The notes below the pieces were generated by a model that searched no databases, was not told where the DNA came from, and was given only the letters and a program-made list of their open reading frames with translations. Below are positions 16,783-24,971 of a DNA stretch of 64,000 bases, piece after piece; the stretch's first letter is position 1; the number at the start of each line of letters is the position of its first letter. Position numbers and translations under genes: made by a program. The DNA comes from Rhizobium sp. NRK18. GTDB taxonomy: Bacteria > Pseudomonadota > Alphaproteobacteria > Rhizobiales > Rhizobiaceae. Location: the NCBI RefSeq assembly GCF_024385575.1, contig NZ_JANFMV010000001.1:310001-374000 (forward strand), given 5' to 3'.

Positions 16783-17211
16783 GGCTTGCCCCTCGTTGAT
16801 GTCGGGGCAAATCTGCGCAGCTTAGCTTACAGACGACTTACAACATGCAGGTATTGCTGTGACGTTTTCTGGGCACGTCGGGGATGTCGCGGTGGTTCAA
16901 AAGGCGCCGGAGCATTCGAATGCCATGTGTCCAAGCAGCTTTCTTGCACGCGCCGATAATATGAAGATAAAAATCAGGAATACATGCGTACTGTACTTGA
17001 AAAAGGCCCATTTCATCGGACTTGAGGGTAACTGTTCTCAGACAAAGTGTCGCACCGTTCGATTTCACCTTTGTCCAGTTCCGGCACTGCCTTCTATTTG
17101 ACACGTTCCCTTTCCAGCAAGTTCAGCATCGACGCGCAACATAGGGAGCGGCATGAACCGGCAGGCGGGGCTGGATCAGGCGGGCGGCCGAAAGACATTC
17201 GAGGGGATTTC
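16783..17211. other. Divergent control region of the T_hemolysin operon and two-component system
   Basis: This 429-base region sits between two divergent operons. It holds the direct repeat at 16826-16842 close to the T_hemolysin gene. A TTGACA hexamer at 17098-17103 could be a -35 element for the response regulator gene, but I see no good -10 at the right spacing. Short open frames here (up to about 88 codons) have no recognisable features and I do not call them genes. The base composition is lower in GC than the flanks, as expected of a promoter region. Confidence 0.5.
16826..16842. promoter_or_regulatory. Direct repeat CTTACA-N5-CTTACA, candidate OmpR/PmrA-type box
   Basis: Two identical hexamers lie 11 bases apart centre to centre, one DNA turn. 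This is the site architecture of OmpR-family regulators such as PmrA and QseB, whose boxes read CTTAAG-like with N5 spacing. It lies 44 bases upstream of the T_hemolysin ATG and about 370 bases from the OmpR-type regulator gene transcribed the other way. Confidence 0.55.
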
Positions 17212-17889
17212 ATGCGGCTTCTGTTTCTGGAAGACAATCACCGCCTGCGGACATTGACGGCCAAGGCTCTCGGCGGAGCGAGTTTTGCCGTTGACGCGTT
17301 CGCGACCGTCCGCGATGCGCGCGATGCCTTCGCCTCGCAGGAATATGATTGTCTCATTCTCGATCTCGGGCTGCCGGATGGCGACGGAATGGAGCTGTTG
17401 ACGCTGGTGCGCCAGGGCGGCAGCGCGACGCCGGTTCTGCTTCTGACGGCGCGCGACGATATTTCGTCGGTCGTTCACGGTCTCAACGGCGGCGCCGACG
17501 ATTATCTCAGAAAGCCGTTCAGCAACGACGAACTGATCGCGCGCATCCGGGCCTTGTTGCGACGGCCGGGGACCGTGCTTCAGACCGTCCTTCAGCAGGG
17601 AAACATCGCATTCGACCCGACGGAGCGCCGCGCCACCGTCGGCGAAACGGTCATGGATCTCAGCCGACGCGAAGTCGCCGCGCTGGAGACGATGATGCGA
17701 CGCCCGGGACGGGTGATCTCGAAGACGGCGCTTGAGGAAACCCTCTACGGATATGGCGAAGAGGTGAGCTCGAACGCTGTCGAGGTGCTCGTTCACCGGT
17801 TGCGGAAAAAACTGGTGGGTGCGGGGGCGGACTGCGAGATCCATACGCTCAGGGGCATCGGTTATCTCTTTGCAGAGCGACCTGCATGA
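17212..17889 (+). CDS. OmpR/QseB-type response regulator
   Basis: This 225-residue response regulator has a receiver domain (acidic pocket LEDN, phospho-acceptor D51 in LILDLGLPDGDG, Lys in YLRKPF) and a winged-helix DNA-binding domain (residues 130-220, VSSNAVEVLVHRLRKKL, TLRGIGYLF). The start MRLLFLED follows GAGGGG. Its stop overlaps the kinase start by ATGA, making a standard two-component operon. It most likely binds the direct repeat at 16826 and controls the divergent six-gene operon; that is inference from position and family. Confidence 0.92.
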   Translation: MRLLFLEDNHRLRTLTAKALGGASFAVDAFATVRDARDAFASQEYDCLILDLGLPDGDGMELLTLVRQGGSATPVLLLTARDDISSVVHGLNGGADDYLRKPFSNDELIARIRALLRRPGTVLQTVLQQGNIAFDPTERRATVGETVMDLSRREVAALETMMRRPGRVISKTALEETLYGYGEEVSSNAVEVLVHRLRKKLVGAGADCEIHTLRGIGYLFAERPA

Positions 17890-19235
17890 GGATCATGCCC
17901 AACAGCGTCTTCGGCAGACTGGTGCTGGGACTGGTGATCGTCAGCATTTGCGCGGTGGCGCTCGCCACGGCCTTTCTGTATACGCGCTTTCACGACAAGC
18001 ACTCGTTCTTCTACGAAGGCACGCTGCAAAGCTTCGCTGGAGACATCCGTCGCGATGTGAAGATCGTCGACGGCAAGGCCGTCCCGACCGTCAGGCAGGC
18101 GACAATCCAGCGCATTCTCGGCCGCGGCGGCCGTTTCGTCATCGTCGATTTCGACGGCACCAAGCTTGCGGGTTCAGAGGGAACGACGGGCGCATTCGTC
18201 TCGCCGCAGAACCAGGACGAGAGCTTTTTCTGGATTCCCAAGACGGCCGCGTCGCCGGAGCTTTTCGGCATTTCCGCCCAGGCGGGGAATGCGGATGTGC
18301 CTGTTTTCGTACAGGTGGCACTGCCCATCGGCCACGCCATATTCGAATCCGTCCTGCACGAGTTCATGCAGGATATCGCCTGGCTCTGGATTCCCTTCCT
18401 GCTTCTGATCCTGATCACCAACGTCATCGTGGTGCGGTTGGCCTTGCGCCCGCTTGCGGCGACCGTCGAAGAGGCGAGGGCCATTCAGCCGGGAGGGGTC
18501 ACGGTGAGCCTCAGCGAAAAGGGATTGCCGCAGGACATTCTGGCCGTCGTGCGCACCGTCAACGAGGCCTTCGGGCGTTTGCGACTGGCAATCCGGACGC
18601 AGGAAGAGTTCGTCGCCGACATGGCGCATGAACTGCGCACGCCGATCGCCGTCATGAAGGCGCAACTCGCACCATTGCATGTGCCCGTCGCGACGATCCT
18701 GTCCCGTGACCTCGATTCGATGGGTCGTCTCGTCGAGCAGCTTCTCGACCGCGCGCGGCTGGGAAAGCTGAAGATCGAGCCGGGCGATTTTGTCGACCTC
18801 TACCAGGTTGCGCGCGAAGCGGCGGCCTTTCTTGCTCCGCGGATCGTCGCCCGGGGGCGGACGATCGAGGTCATCGCTCCGGGCAAGCCGATGATCGTGG
18901 CGGGCGGTCAGGATGATCTCTTCCGCGCGGTTAGAAACCTCATCGAGAACGCGGTCGAGCATTCGCCGGAGGGCGGTCTCGTTTCGGTCACCATCACCGA
19001 CACGCCGGCAATCGTCGTCACCGATCGGGGCAACGGCTTTCCGCCGCATGCGCTGGACGATGAACGGCGGCGCAGTGGCACCTTGCGCAGCGATCGCCGC
19101 GAAGGGGCCGGCCTGGGTCTTTCGATCGTCGAGCGAACCATGCAGGCGCATGGCGGCCAGCTGAAACTGTCGAACCCGCCCGAAGGCGGCGCGCGCGCCG
19201 AGATGCGGTTCAAGCTGGATGATGGCGCAGGCTAA
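17886..19235 (+). CDS. Sensor histidine kinase
   Basis: This 449-residue membrane kinase has a transmembrane segment at about 12-32, a periplasmic sensor of about 130 residues and a second membrane segment at about 165-186. A HAMP-like linker follows, then the H-box EFVADMAHELRTPIAV with H248. The ATPase domain has the N-box NLIENAVEHSPEGG, G1 VTDRGNGFP and G2 GAGLGLSIVERTM. The layout matches QseC/PmrB-type kinases paired with OmpR-type regulators. The periplasmic part (residues 33-160) has no motif I can assign to a ligand. It converges on the M24 gene, 28 bases away. Confidence 0.92.
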   Translation: MRIMPNSVFGRLVLGLVIVSICAVALATAFLYTRFHDKHSFFYEGTLQSFAGDIRRDVKIVDGKAVPTVRQATIQRILGRGGRFVIVDFDGTKLAGSEGTTGAFVSPQNQDESFFWIPKTAASPELFGISAQAGNADVPVFVQVALPIGHAIFESVLHEFMQDIAWLWIPFLLLILITNVIVVRLALRPLAATVEEARAIQPGGVTVSLSEKGLPQDILAVVRTVNEAFGRLRLAIRTQEEFVADMAHELRTPIAVMKAQLAPLHVPVATILSRDLDSMGRLVEQLLDRARLGKLKIEPGDFVDLYQVAREAAAFLAPRIVARGRTIEVIAPGKPMIVAGGQDDLFRAVRNLIENAVEHSPEGGLVSVTITDTPAIVVTDRGNGFPPHALDDERRRSGTLRSDRREGAGLGLSIVERTMQAHGGQLKLSNPPEGGARAEMRFKLDDGAG

Positions 19236-19263
19236 CGGCGGCGCCTTCCTGCTGCAGACCGGC

Positions 19264-20430
19264 CTACCGGACCGTCAGCGATCTTGGCAGGCTGGAGAGG
19301 ATGTCGATGCCCGTATTCGTGACGATGACGGTTTCTGACGCGCCGACGGTCCAGTGGCCGTAGCGGCGCAGCGTTGCCGGCAGGTGAAAGACCATGCCCG
19401 GTTCGAGAACGCGGCCGACATTGGAAAACAGGCTGAGGATGGCGCCTTCTCCCCAGTCGGGCGCAAAGGCGATGCCCATCGAGTAGCCGATGCGCTTGCG
19501 GAACGCATCGTGGTATCCGGCGGCATCGATAATCGCTTGTGCCGCATCGTGAACGGCAGCGCAGGAGACTCCGGGCCGCATTGTGGACAGGGCGGCATCG
19601 AGCGCTCGCTCGGCGCAATCCATCATCGCCTGCGCCTCGGCCGGCGGATTGCCCATCCACACGCTGCGCATCAGGGCCGAATGATAGCGGGCATGGCTTC
19701 CAGCCATCTCGAGGAAGATCGGATCCCCTGTTTCGAGCACCCGCCGCCGCCACGTCATGTGCGGCAGTCCGGAGCGGGGGCCCGAGGAGACCAGCGGCTC
19801 CATCGCCATGGTTTCCGAACCGGCCGTGACGGCGGCCGACAGCATTGCTGCGGCCACTGTGTTTTCGGTGCTGCCGGGCGCACAGGCGTCCAGTCCGGCG
19901 CGCAGGCCCGCTTCGGCATAGCTGGCTGCGAGACGGATGGCGTCCAGTTCGCTTTCCGATTTGACTGCCCGCAAACCCTCGACCAGGCCGCTGCCATCGG
20001 GGAGCCTGCCCATGCCGATGGCTGCCTCGAGGCGATCGAGGAAGCCGGCCGAGACGAACCAGCCGTCGCGCGAAAGGGCGGGCCGCCTGATGCCGTTCTG
20101 CTTCAGTAGTCCGGCGAGGATCGCAGAAGGGTCATCGGCATCCTGATAGGCATGGATATCCGAGAGCCATGTGTTGGCCAGGGAACCGGCCATTTCCAAC
20201 TGGCGGACGAGAAGGAAGGGCGCAGCCGCCTCTGACAGGACGAGAGCCTGAAAGGCGAAATAGCCCGCCGTCTGGCGACCGGACAGCCAGTAGATGTTTT
20301 CGGGAGAGGTGACGATCAGGGCCTCGTGCCCCGCCTGCCGAACGCTCTCAAGGGCCAGTTCCTGCCGCCGTTCGAATTCGCCGGCGGCAAAGGCGGCTTC
20401 ACGACCGCTGAGAATATCGAGTTCTGTCAC
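19264..20430 (-). CDS. M24-family protein, creatinase-like, with altered metal site
   Basis: This 388-residue protein has the pita-bread fold of aminopeptidase P and creatinase, with an N-terminal creatinase-like domain (LIVTSPENIYWLSG, about 38-51) and a C-terminal catalytic domain. Two canonical metal Asp positions are changed: FLEMAG has E241 and YHSALMRS has A252 where SD is usual. H224 (GLPHMTW) is kept. It may therefore be metal-independent like creatinase and hydrolyse a non-peptide C-N bond rather than an X-Pro bond. I prefer the GTG at 20430, with AAGGA six bases upstream, over a GTG at 20466 with no such site. It is the last gene of the ten-gene TRAP/Pxp operon. Confidence 0.85.
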   Translation of the reverse strand: MTELDILSGREAAFAAGEFERRQELALESVRQAGHEALIVTSPENIYWLSGRQTAGYFAFQALVLSEAAAPFLLVRQLEMAGSLANTWLSDIHAYQDADDPSAILAGLLKQNGIRRPALSRDGWFVSAGFLDRLEAAIGMGRLPDGSGLVEGLRAVKSESELDAIRLAASYAEAGLRAGLDACAPGSTENTVAAAMLSAAVTAGSETMAMEPLVSSGPRSGLPHMTWRRRVLETGDPIFLEMAGSHARYHSALMRSVWMGNPPAEAQAMMDCAERALDAALSTMRPGVSCAAVHDAAQAIIDAAGYHDAFRKRIGYSMGIAFAPDWGEGAILSLFSNVGRVLEPGMVFHLPATLRRYGHWTVGASETVIVTNTGIDILSSLPRSLTVR

Positions 20431-20502
20431 AGGTTGTCCTTGTGTCGGTGTGTCGGTGTGAGCCACGCGGCGCCACGGGGAGGTTGAAGCCGGTTGCTGG
20501 CA

Positions 20503-20520
20503 GGCGCCCGATCCGGCGCC
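20503..20520. other. Small hairpin in the gap before the M24 gene
   Basis: GGCGCC-N6-GGCGCC can fold as a 6-base-pair stem inside the 108-base gap between the GntR stop and the M24 start. This is the only sizeable gap in this operon apart from that before dctQ, so the hairpin could attenuate or stabilise the transcript. It is short and GC-rich sequence makes such stems common. Confidence 0.3.
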
Positions 20521-20538
20521 CGGAATTGGGAACGGTCT

Positions 20539-21177
20539 CTATTGGCCGGCAAGCCAGGCAAGGAAGCGGGCGCGCACGCTGTCGAAATGGGTTTCCATCG
20601 CGCTCTGCGCTTCTCCGGGGTTGCCGGCCTCGATCGCATCGATGACGGCGATATGCTCGCGAGCCTGGTCGGCGAAGCGATCATGGACGCGCGTGATCGT
20701 GCAGCGTCTGGCGATGGCGCGCATTTCCTTTATCATGTCGGGGAGAAGATGCAGGCCGGCCGCTTCGACGACGGCCGTGTGGAAGTCGTCGTCATGCGCC
20801 CAGAAATCGTCGAAGGCCGCATCCTTGCCGTCGGCGTAGCCCTGCATCAAATCGCGCGCGCTGCGAAGCCTTTCCGTCATGCCCCGTTCGGCGGCGCGGG
20901 CGGCGGCGGCGCCTTCGAGCAGGCGTCGCATCTGCACGATCTCCAGCAGCTGCTCGACGGAGACGCGTCGGACCACAAGCGCGCCATTGTCGAGCCGTTC
21001 GACGACGCCTTCCTTTTCCAGCCGCGAGATGGCCGAGCGAAGAGGGGTGCGCGAGATGCCCGAGGCGGCGGCGAGATTTCTCTCGGTCAGGATCTGGTCT
21101 GAGGCGAAGCCGGCTTCCAGGATATGGGTCTTGATCGACTGATAGGCCTTCTGCGCCAGTGTTTCCTTGTCGTTCAT
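20539..21177 (-). CDS. GntR-family regulator, FCD type (first of two)
   Basis: This 212-residue regulator has a winged helix-turn-helix at 8-70 (LTERNLAAASGISRTPLRSA) and an FCD effector domain with the usual metal-binding acidic/His pattern (DDFWAHDDDFHTAVVEAAG, then HIAVIDAIEAGNPGEAQSAM). FCD regulators respond to organic acids or amino-acid derivatives. The start overlaps the carbamoylase stop by ATGA, so it is expressed with the operon and may repress it. It differs from the second GntR gene at 23380, so the two probably read different ligands or operators. Confidence 0.9.
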   Translation of the reverse strand: MNDKETLAQKAYQSIKTHILEAGFASDQILTERNLAAASGISRTPLRSAISRLEKEGVVERLDNGALVVRRVSVEQLLEIVQMRRLLEGAAAARAAERGMTERLRSARDLMQGYADGKDAAFDDFWAHDDDFHTAVVEAAGLHLLPDMIKEMRAIARRCTITRVHDRFADQAREHIAVIDAIEAGNPGEAQSAMETHFDSVRARFLAWLAGQ

Positions 21178-22439
21178 GTCCGTTGCGTCCCCGGCAGGGC
21201 CTGCCTGTCGGCAAAGGCGGCGTGAATTGCGCGGACCGCAGCGGCCAGATCCTTGGTGTCCATGGCTTCGTCCGGATTATGGCTGCCGTTCCAGTTGCGC
21301 AGGAACACCATGGTCGATGACCATCCGGCCTGGGCGAAGGCGGCCGCGTCGTGGCCGCCGCCAGACAGCATGCGCCGCGGCCGATAGCCTATCTCATGGG
21401 CCGCCTCAGCGATCCGGTCGGCAAGCGGTTGCGAGAGTGCCGAGGGCTTGCTGCGTGACTGCGTGCCCATCTGAAATCTAACCGATCGCTGGGCTTCGAT
21501 GGTGGCGATCGTTTCCGCCATGAAGGCGTCGATCCGGTCGAGCACAGCCTCATCGTCACTGCGCAGGTCGACGCAGAAGTCGACACGGCCGGGAACCTTG
21601 GCGAAGGCATGTTCCGGGGTGGCGGCATCGACACGGCCGAAGGTGACCGCCAGATCGTGCCCTGCGGCGAGCACGGCTTCCCATTCCCTGTCCATCGCGG
21701 TGATCAGATCGGCGAGTGCGAAGACGGCATCCGACCGGCTGGCGCGCGGCGCGGCCCCGGAGTGCGCCCAAACGCCCTTGATCGTGGCATTGCGGTAGCG
21801 CAGTCCGCCGCGTACGCCTGAAACAAGTGCAAAGGGTTCGCCTGCGTCGAAAAGGACCGGCCCCTGCTCTATGTGCAGTTCTATGAAGTTGGCAGGCGCG
21901 AGGTCCGACCCGGCAAGGATCTTCTCCGGATCGCCGCCTTCGTCGCGGATGTGGTCGGCGAGGCTGCGGCCGGTATCGCTGCGGGGCGCGTGCATTTCGG
22001 CCGATGTCAGACGTCCCAGCGCGCCGCGTGAGCCGGCATAGGAGACCGGGAACCAGACGCTTTCCTCGGCCCGTGTGACGGTGACGATCAGGTCGACCGG
22101 CGGCGTCTCGCAGTTTCTGACAAAGGCTGTCACCAGTGCCATTGCACCGGCGACACCCGCTGTTCCGTCATAGGCGCCGCCCATGGCGACCGTATCGAGG
22201 TGCGAGCCGATATAGACGGGCACGGCATGCCGATCGCGGCCGGGAAGGCGGGCGAAGAGATTGAGCGCCGCGTCGCGCCAGACCTCCAGGCCGAGCGCCA
22301 GGGCTTCCCGCTCGACGATGGCGTGGGCGGCGCTCTCCAGCGGGCTGTAGGACGGCCGCGTGAAGCCGGGGCCGGGTTCGCTCAATGCGTTCACGGCTTC
22401 GAGCAGGCGGTCGATGGTTTCCTGGATCACGTCGCTCAT
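21174..22439 (-). CDS. M20-family Zn-dependent amidase/N-carbamoyl-L-amino-acid hydrolase
   Basis: This 421-residue protein is of the hydantoinase/carbamoylase family (AmaB/HyuC-like). It has the first metal His in YIGSHLDTVAMGGAYDG, the catalytic-metal TRAEESVWFP with paired Glu, and the later HIEQGPVLFD and GGHDAAAFAQAG regions. Such enzymes remove the carbamoyl group from N-carbamoyl-amino acids or open ureido and allantoate-type compounds. It overlaps both neighbours by ATGA. In context it would release an amino acid from a carbamoyl precursor taken in by the TRAP transporter. Confidence 0.88.
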   Translation of the reverse strand: MSDVIQETIDRLLEAVNALSEPGPGFTRPSYSPLESAAHAIVEREALALGLEVWRDAALNLFARLPGRDRHAVPVYIGSHLDTVAMGGAYDGTAGVAGAMALVTAFVRNCETPPVDLIVTVTRAEESVWFPVSYAGSRGALGRLTSAEMHAPRSDTGRSLADHIRDEGGDPEKILAGSDLAPANFIELHIEQGPVLFDAGEPFALVSGVRGGLRYRNATIKGVWAHSGAAPRASRSDAVFALADLITAMDREWEAVLAAGHDLAVTFGRVDAATPEHAFAKVPGRVDFCVDLRSDDEAVLDRIDAFMAETIATIEAQRSVRFQMGTQSRSKPSALSQPLADRIAEAAHEIGYRPRRMLSGGGHDAAAFAQAGWSSTMVFLRNWNGSHNPDEAMDTKDLAAAVRAIHAAFADRQALPGTQRT

Positions 22440-23383
22440 GCGGCCACCGTTGCCGGATCATTGAGCGCGGTCGCCGGTCTTGTTCCAGAAAGTGCAGTCA
22501 GGACATTGCGAACGGTGGCGACCGCCATGCGCTGCAAGGCTTCTTCGGTTGCGCCGCCCAGATGCGGAGTGAAGATCACCCGGCCGCTTTTGCCGAGCGG
22601 TCCTTGCGGTGCGCCATGGCTGTAGACGTCGAGCGCTGCGGCGGACAGCCGGCCGGAGGCGATGGCTTCTGCCAACGCCTGTTCGTCGACCAGACCGGCG
22701 CGTGCCGTGTTGACCAGAATTGCGCCCGGTTTCACCACCGCCAGCGCCTCCCTGCCGATCAGCCCTTTCGTCTCGGGGCGCATCGGCGTGTGCAGCGAAA
22801 TGAGGTCTGCCTGTGCGAGGCCATCGTGAAGGGATGCCGCGCGTTCGAAATCGCCGATGTCGGCAACGCGGGGAGAATGAACCAGCAGGCGCATGCCGAA
22901 GGCTGCACTCAGCATGCGGCCGAGTTCGGAACCCGTATTGCCCCAGCCGACGATGAGGGCGGTCTTGCCGAAGAGCTCGAGCGTCTTTTCACGCTCGCGG
23001 AAACCGGAATGGCCATCGCGTTCGGCACGGTCGGCGGCCGGGATCAGGCGCGCGGCGGCGAGTGCCAGCCCCAGCGCCAGTTCGGACACCGAACGGGAAT
23101 TGGCCCCCGGTGTGTTGCACACCAATATCCCCCTGGCCGTCGCGGCCTCCTTGTCGACGGCGTCATGTCCGGCGCCGTGGACGACGATGACTTTCAGGCT
23201 GTCGGCGGCGGCGAAGGCCTGCGCTGAAAAGCCGGCATCACGGGTGATGGCAGCGATGCAACCCGGGACGAGACGGCTTGCGGTTTCCATGTCTGACGTC
23301 GGGCAGAGGACCGGCGTGATCCCGGCGTCGCGCAGCATGGCAATGCCATCCTGGTGAATCGGCTGGACGATCAGGCACTTCAT
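22436..23383 (-). CDS. D-isomer 2-hydroxyacid dehydrogenase family protein
   Basis: This 315-residue dehydrogenase has the NAD motif GWGNTGSELG (146-155), catalytic R228 in NTARAGLVDE and His in TPHLGG (about 274). The catalytic Glu normally found in a DVF-x-x-EP motif is not visible; the segment reads DVYSHGAPQ. It could still reduce 2-oxo acids, but catalysis may differ from the standard triad. In this operon it could reduce the 2-oxo acid formed by the D-amino-acid transaminase encoded at 29576. Start and stop are joined to both neighbours by ATGA. Confidence 0.85.
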   Translation of the reverse strand: MKCLIVQPIHQDGIAMLRDAGITPVLCPTSDMETASRLVPGCIAAITRDAGFSAQAFAAADSLKVIVVHGAGHDAVDKEAATARGILVCNTPGANSRSVSELALGLALAAARLIPAADRAERDGHSGFREREKTLELFGKTALIVGWGNTGSELGRMLSAAFGMRLLVHSPRVADIGDFERAASLHDGLAQADLISLHTPMRPETKGLIGREALAVVKPGAILVNTARAGLVDEQALAEAIASGRLSAAALDVYSHGAPQGPLGKSGRVIFTPHLGGATEEALQRMAVATVRNVLTALSGTRPATALNDPATVAA

Positions 23384-24024
23384 GGGGCTTTTCCTTCATT
23401 GAAGACCGTAAGCCATTCCAGAATGGCGTCGCGGGCATTTCGTATGTGCGCAGCGATCAGCTCGCCGGCCTGCTCGGCGTCTCCACTTTCCAGAGCCGCA
23501 ATAATCGCGAGATGCTCCTCGCACCCCTTGAGGAAGCGTTGCGGCACCCTCGTATGGTCGAAGATGCAGGTCCGCAGTCTGAGGTCGTCGATCGTACGGA
23601 TCAACGTCTCGTTGCCGGCGGCATCGGCCAGCATGCGGTGGAAATCGTTGTCTACGCGCCAGTGTTCCTCGCCTTCGCCAGGACCGGCTTGCATCAGGGC
23701 GTGGATGCGCGTCTTCATCGCTTCCAGCGTCGATTTCGGCAGTCTCGTCGCCATCCGGGCACCGTGCGCCTCGAGCGTTTCGCGCAGGAAGAAGATCTCC
23801 TCCACTTCCTCGGCGCTGAGCTGTCGCACGCGCAGGAAGCGGCCGTCACGCTCGGCTAGGCCTTCGGCCTCGATCCTCTTGATCGCCTCGCGCACCGGCG
23901 TGCGCGACATGTTGAGCGCTTCGCCGAGCTTTGCTTCCTGCAGGGCGTCGCCGGCGACCAGTTCGCCGGAGAAGATCATGCCGATGATGCGGGCATGAGC
24001 ACGTTTGGCGAGGGGTTCGGTCAT
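23380..24024 (-). CDS. GntR-family regulator, FCD type (second)
   Basis: This 214-residue regulator has an N-terminal winged helix-turn-helix (LQEAKLGEALNMSRTPVREAIKRI) and a C-terminal FCD domain (VDNDFHRMLADAAGNETL, EEHLAIIAALESGDAEQAG). It lies between pxpC and the 2-hydroxyacid dehydrogenase gene with ATGA overlaps on both sides. FCD proteins often bind sites with a central GTATAC-like palindrome; CGGTATACCG at 28661-28670 in the operon's promoter region fits that pattern. Confidence 0.9.
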   Translation of the reverse strand: MTEPLAKRAHARIIGMIFSGELVAGDALQEAKLGEALNMSRTPVREAIKRIEAEGLAERDGRFLRVRQLSAEEVEEIFFLRETLEAHGARMATRLPKSTLEAMKTRIHALMQAGPGEGEEHWRVDNDFHRMLADAAGNETLIRTIDDLRLRTCIFDHTRVPQRFLKGCEEHLAIIAALESGDAEQAGELIAAHIRNARDAILEWLTVFNEGKAP

Positions 24025-24971
24025 GGCGTCACCGTGTCCACGGGCTGAAGGTTTTCAAGGCTCGCCTTCAAACGAAGTCGCTCGGCGACAAGGAGATCTT
24101 CGGCTGCCGCCTGCGAAATGCGTGCGAAACGGATGCTGGCGCCGGAGGGCGTCTGCGCAAGCCGCGGCAGATCCACCGATGCGATGGTCGCGATCTTCGG
24201 ATAGCCGCCCGTCGTCTGCCGCTCCGCAGTCAGCACGATCGGCTGGCCGGAGCCCGGCACCTGGATCGAACCGAGCGGGGTGCCGTCCGAGACGATGTCA
24301 TGACCCCGGAATGCCCTGATTACGGGACCGTCCAGCATGGTCGCCATGCGATCGCGCTTGGAGGAGACCCGAAAGTCCGACCGCAGGAACATGTCCCATG
24401 TGGCGCCGTCGAAATAGTCGTCCTGCGGGCCGGGAACGACGCGGATCGGTCCGCGTCCGCGATGAATGGGCAGGGCAAGGCGAAGGCAGGGGGCATCGGT
24501 GGACGATCCGAGCGACAGGGCGTCGCCAGCCTGTAGGGTGCGCCCGTCAAGGCCGCCGATGCGGCTTCGAAGATGGGTTGAGCGCGAGCCGAGCAACGGG
24601 GGCACGTCGATGCCGCCGGAAAAGGCGATGTAGCCCCATACGGCTCCGACCATGGCGCCGACGGCAAGCGTTTCTCCGGGCTGCAGCCAATGGCTCTCCC
24701 AGGCAGCGACCTGCCTGCTGTCGATGCGGATGTCAACCTGTCCGCCGGTCACTGCGATGCGGGTTGGCGCGTCGACCCGGTAGCTGCCGCCGAGATGCGC
24801 AAACTCCAGCGCGGCGAGCGCGGGGGCGTTGCCGACCAGCGCCTGTGCGAAGGCGAAGGCCGCCGGGTCCATCGGGCCGGAGGCGGAGATGCCGCTGTGC
24901 AGCATTCCCCTTCGGCCGGGATCCTGAACCGAGACCATCATGCCGGCCTTGACGATGTGAAGCTTGTTCAT
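24021..24971 (-). CDS. pxpC: 5-oxoprolinase subunit C (biotin-dependent carboxyltransferase-like)
   Basis: This 316-residue protein is of the AHS2/KipA/PxpC family. It opens with MNKLHIVKAGMMVSVQDPGRRGMLHSG and includes GPMDPAAFAFAQALVGN, VPLLGSRSTHLRSRIGGLDG and IPVVPGPQ-like RVVPGPQDDYF. With PxpA and PxpB it forms the ATP-dependent 5-oxoprolinase that opens 5-oxoproline to glutamate. It overlaps pxpB by ATGA. PxpA is encoded on the opposite strand at 28780 rather than beside it. A broader lactam or urea-type substrate is possible. Confidence 0.92.
   Translation of the reverse strand: MNKLHIVKAGMMVSVQDPGRRGMLHSGISASGPMDPAAFAFAQALVGNAPALAALEFAHLGGSYRVDAPTRIAVTGGQVDIRIDSRQVAAWESHWLQPGETLAVGAMVGAVWGYIAFSGGIDVPPLLGSRSTHLRSRIGGLDGRTLQAGDALSLGSSTDAPCLRLALPIHRGRGPIRVVPGPQDDYFDGATWDMFLRSDFRVSSKRDRMATMLDGPVIRAFRGHDIVSDGTPLGSIQVPGSGQPIVLTAERQTTGGYPKIATIASVDLPRLAQTPSGASIRFARISQAAAEDLLVAERLRLKASLENLQPVDTVTP

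Noticed and set aside
17098..17103. TTGACA as -35 of the response regulator promoter
   Set aside because: No acceptable -10 hexamer lies 16-18 bases downstream.
16838..17104. Small open frames in the T_hemolysin/response-regulator gap
   Set aside because: Both strands have frames of 80-88 codons but no signal, motif or ribosome site that supports coding.
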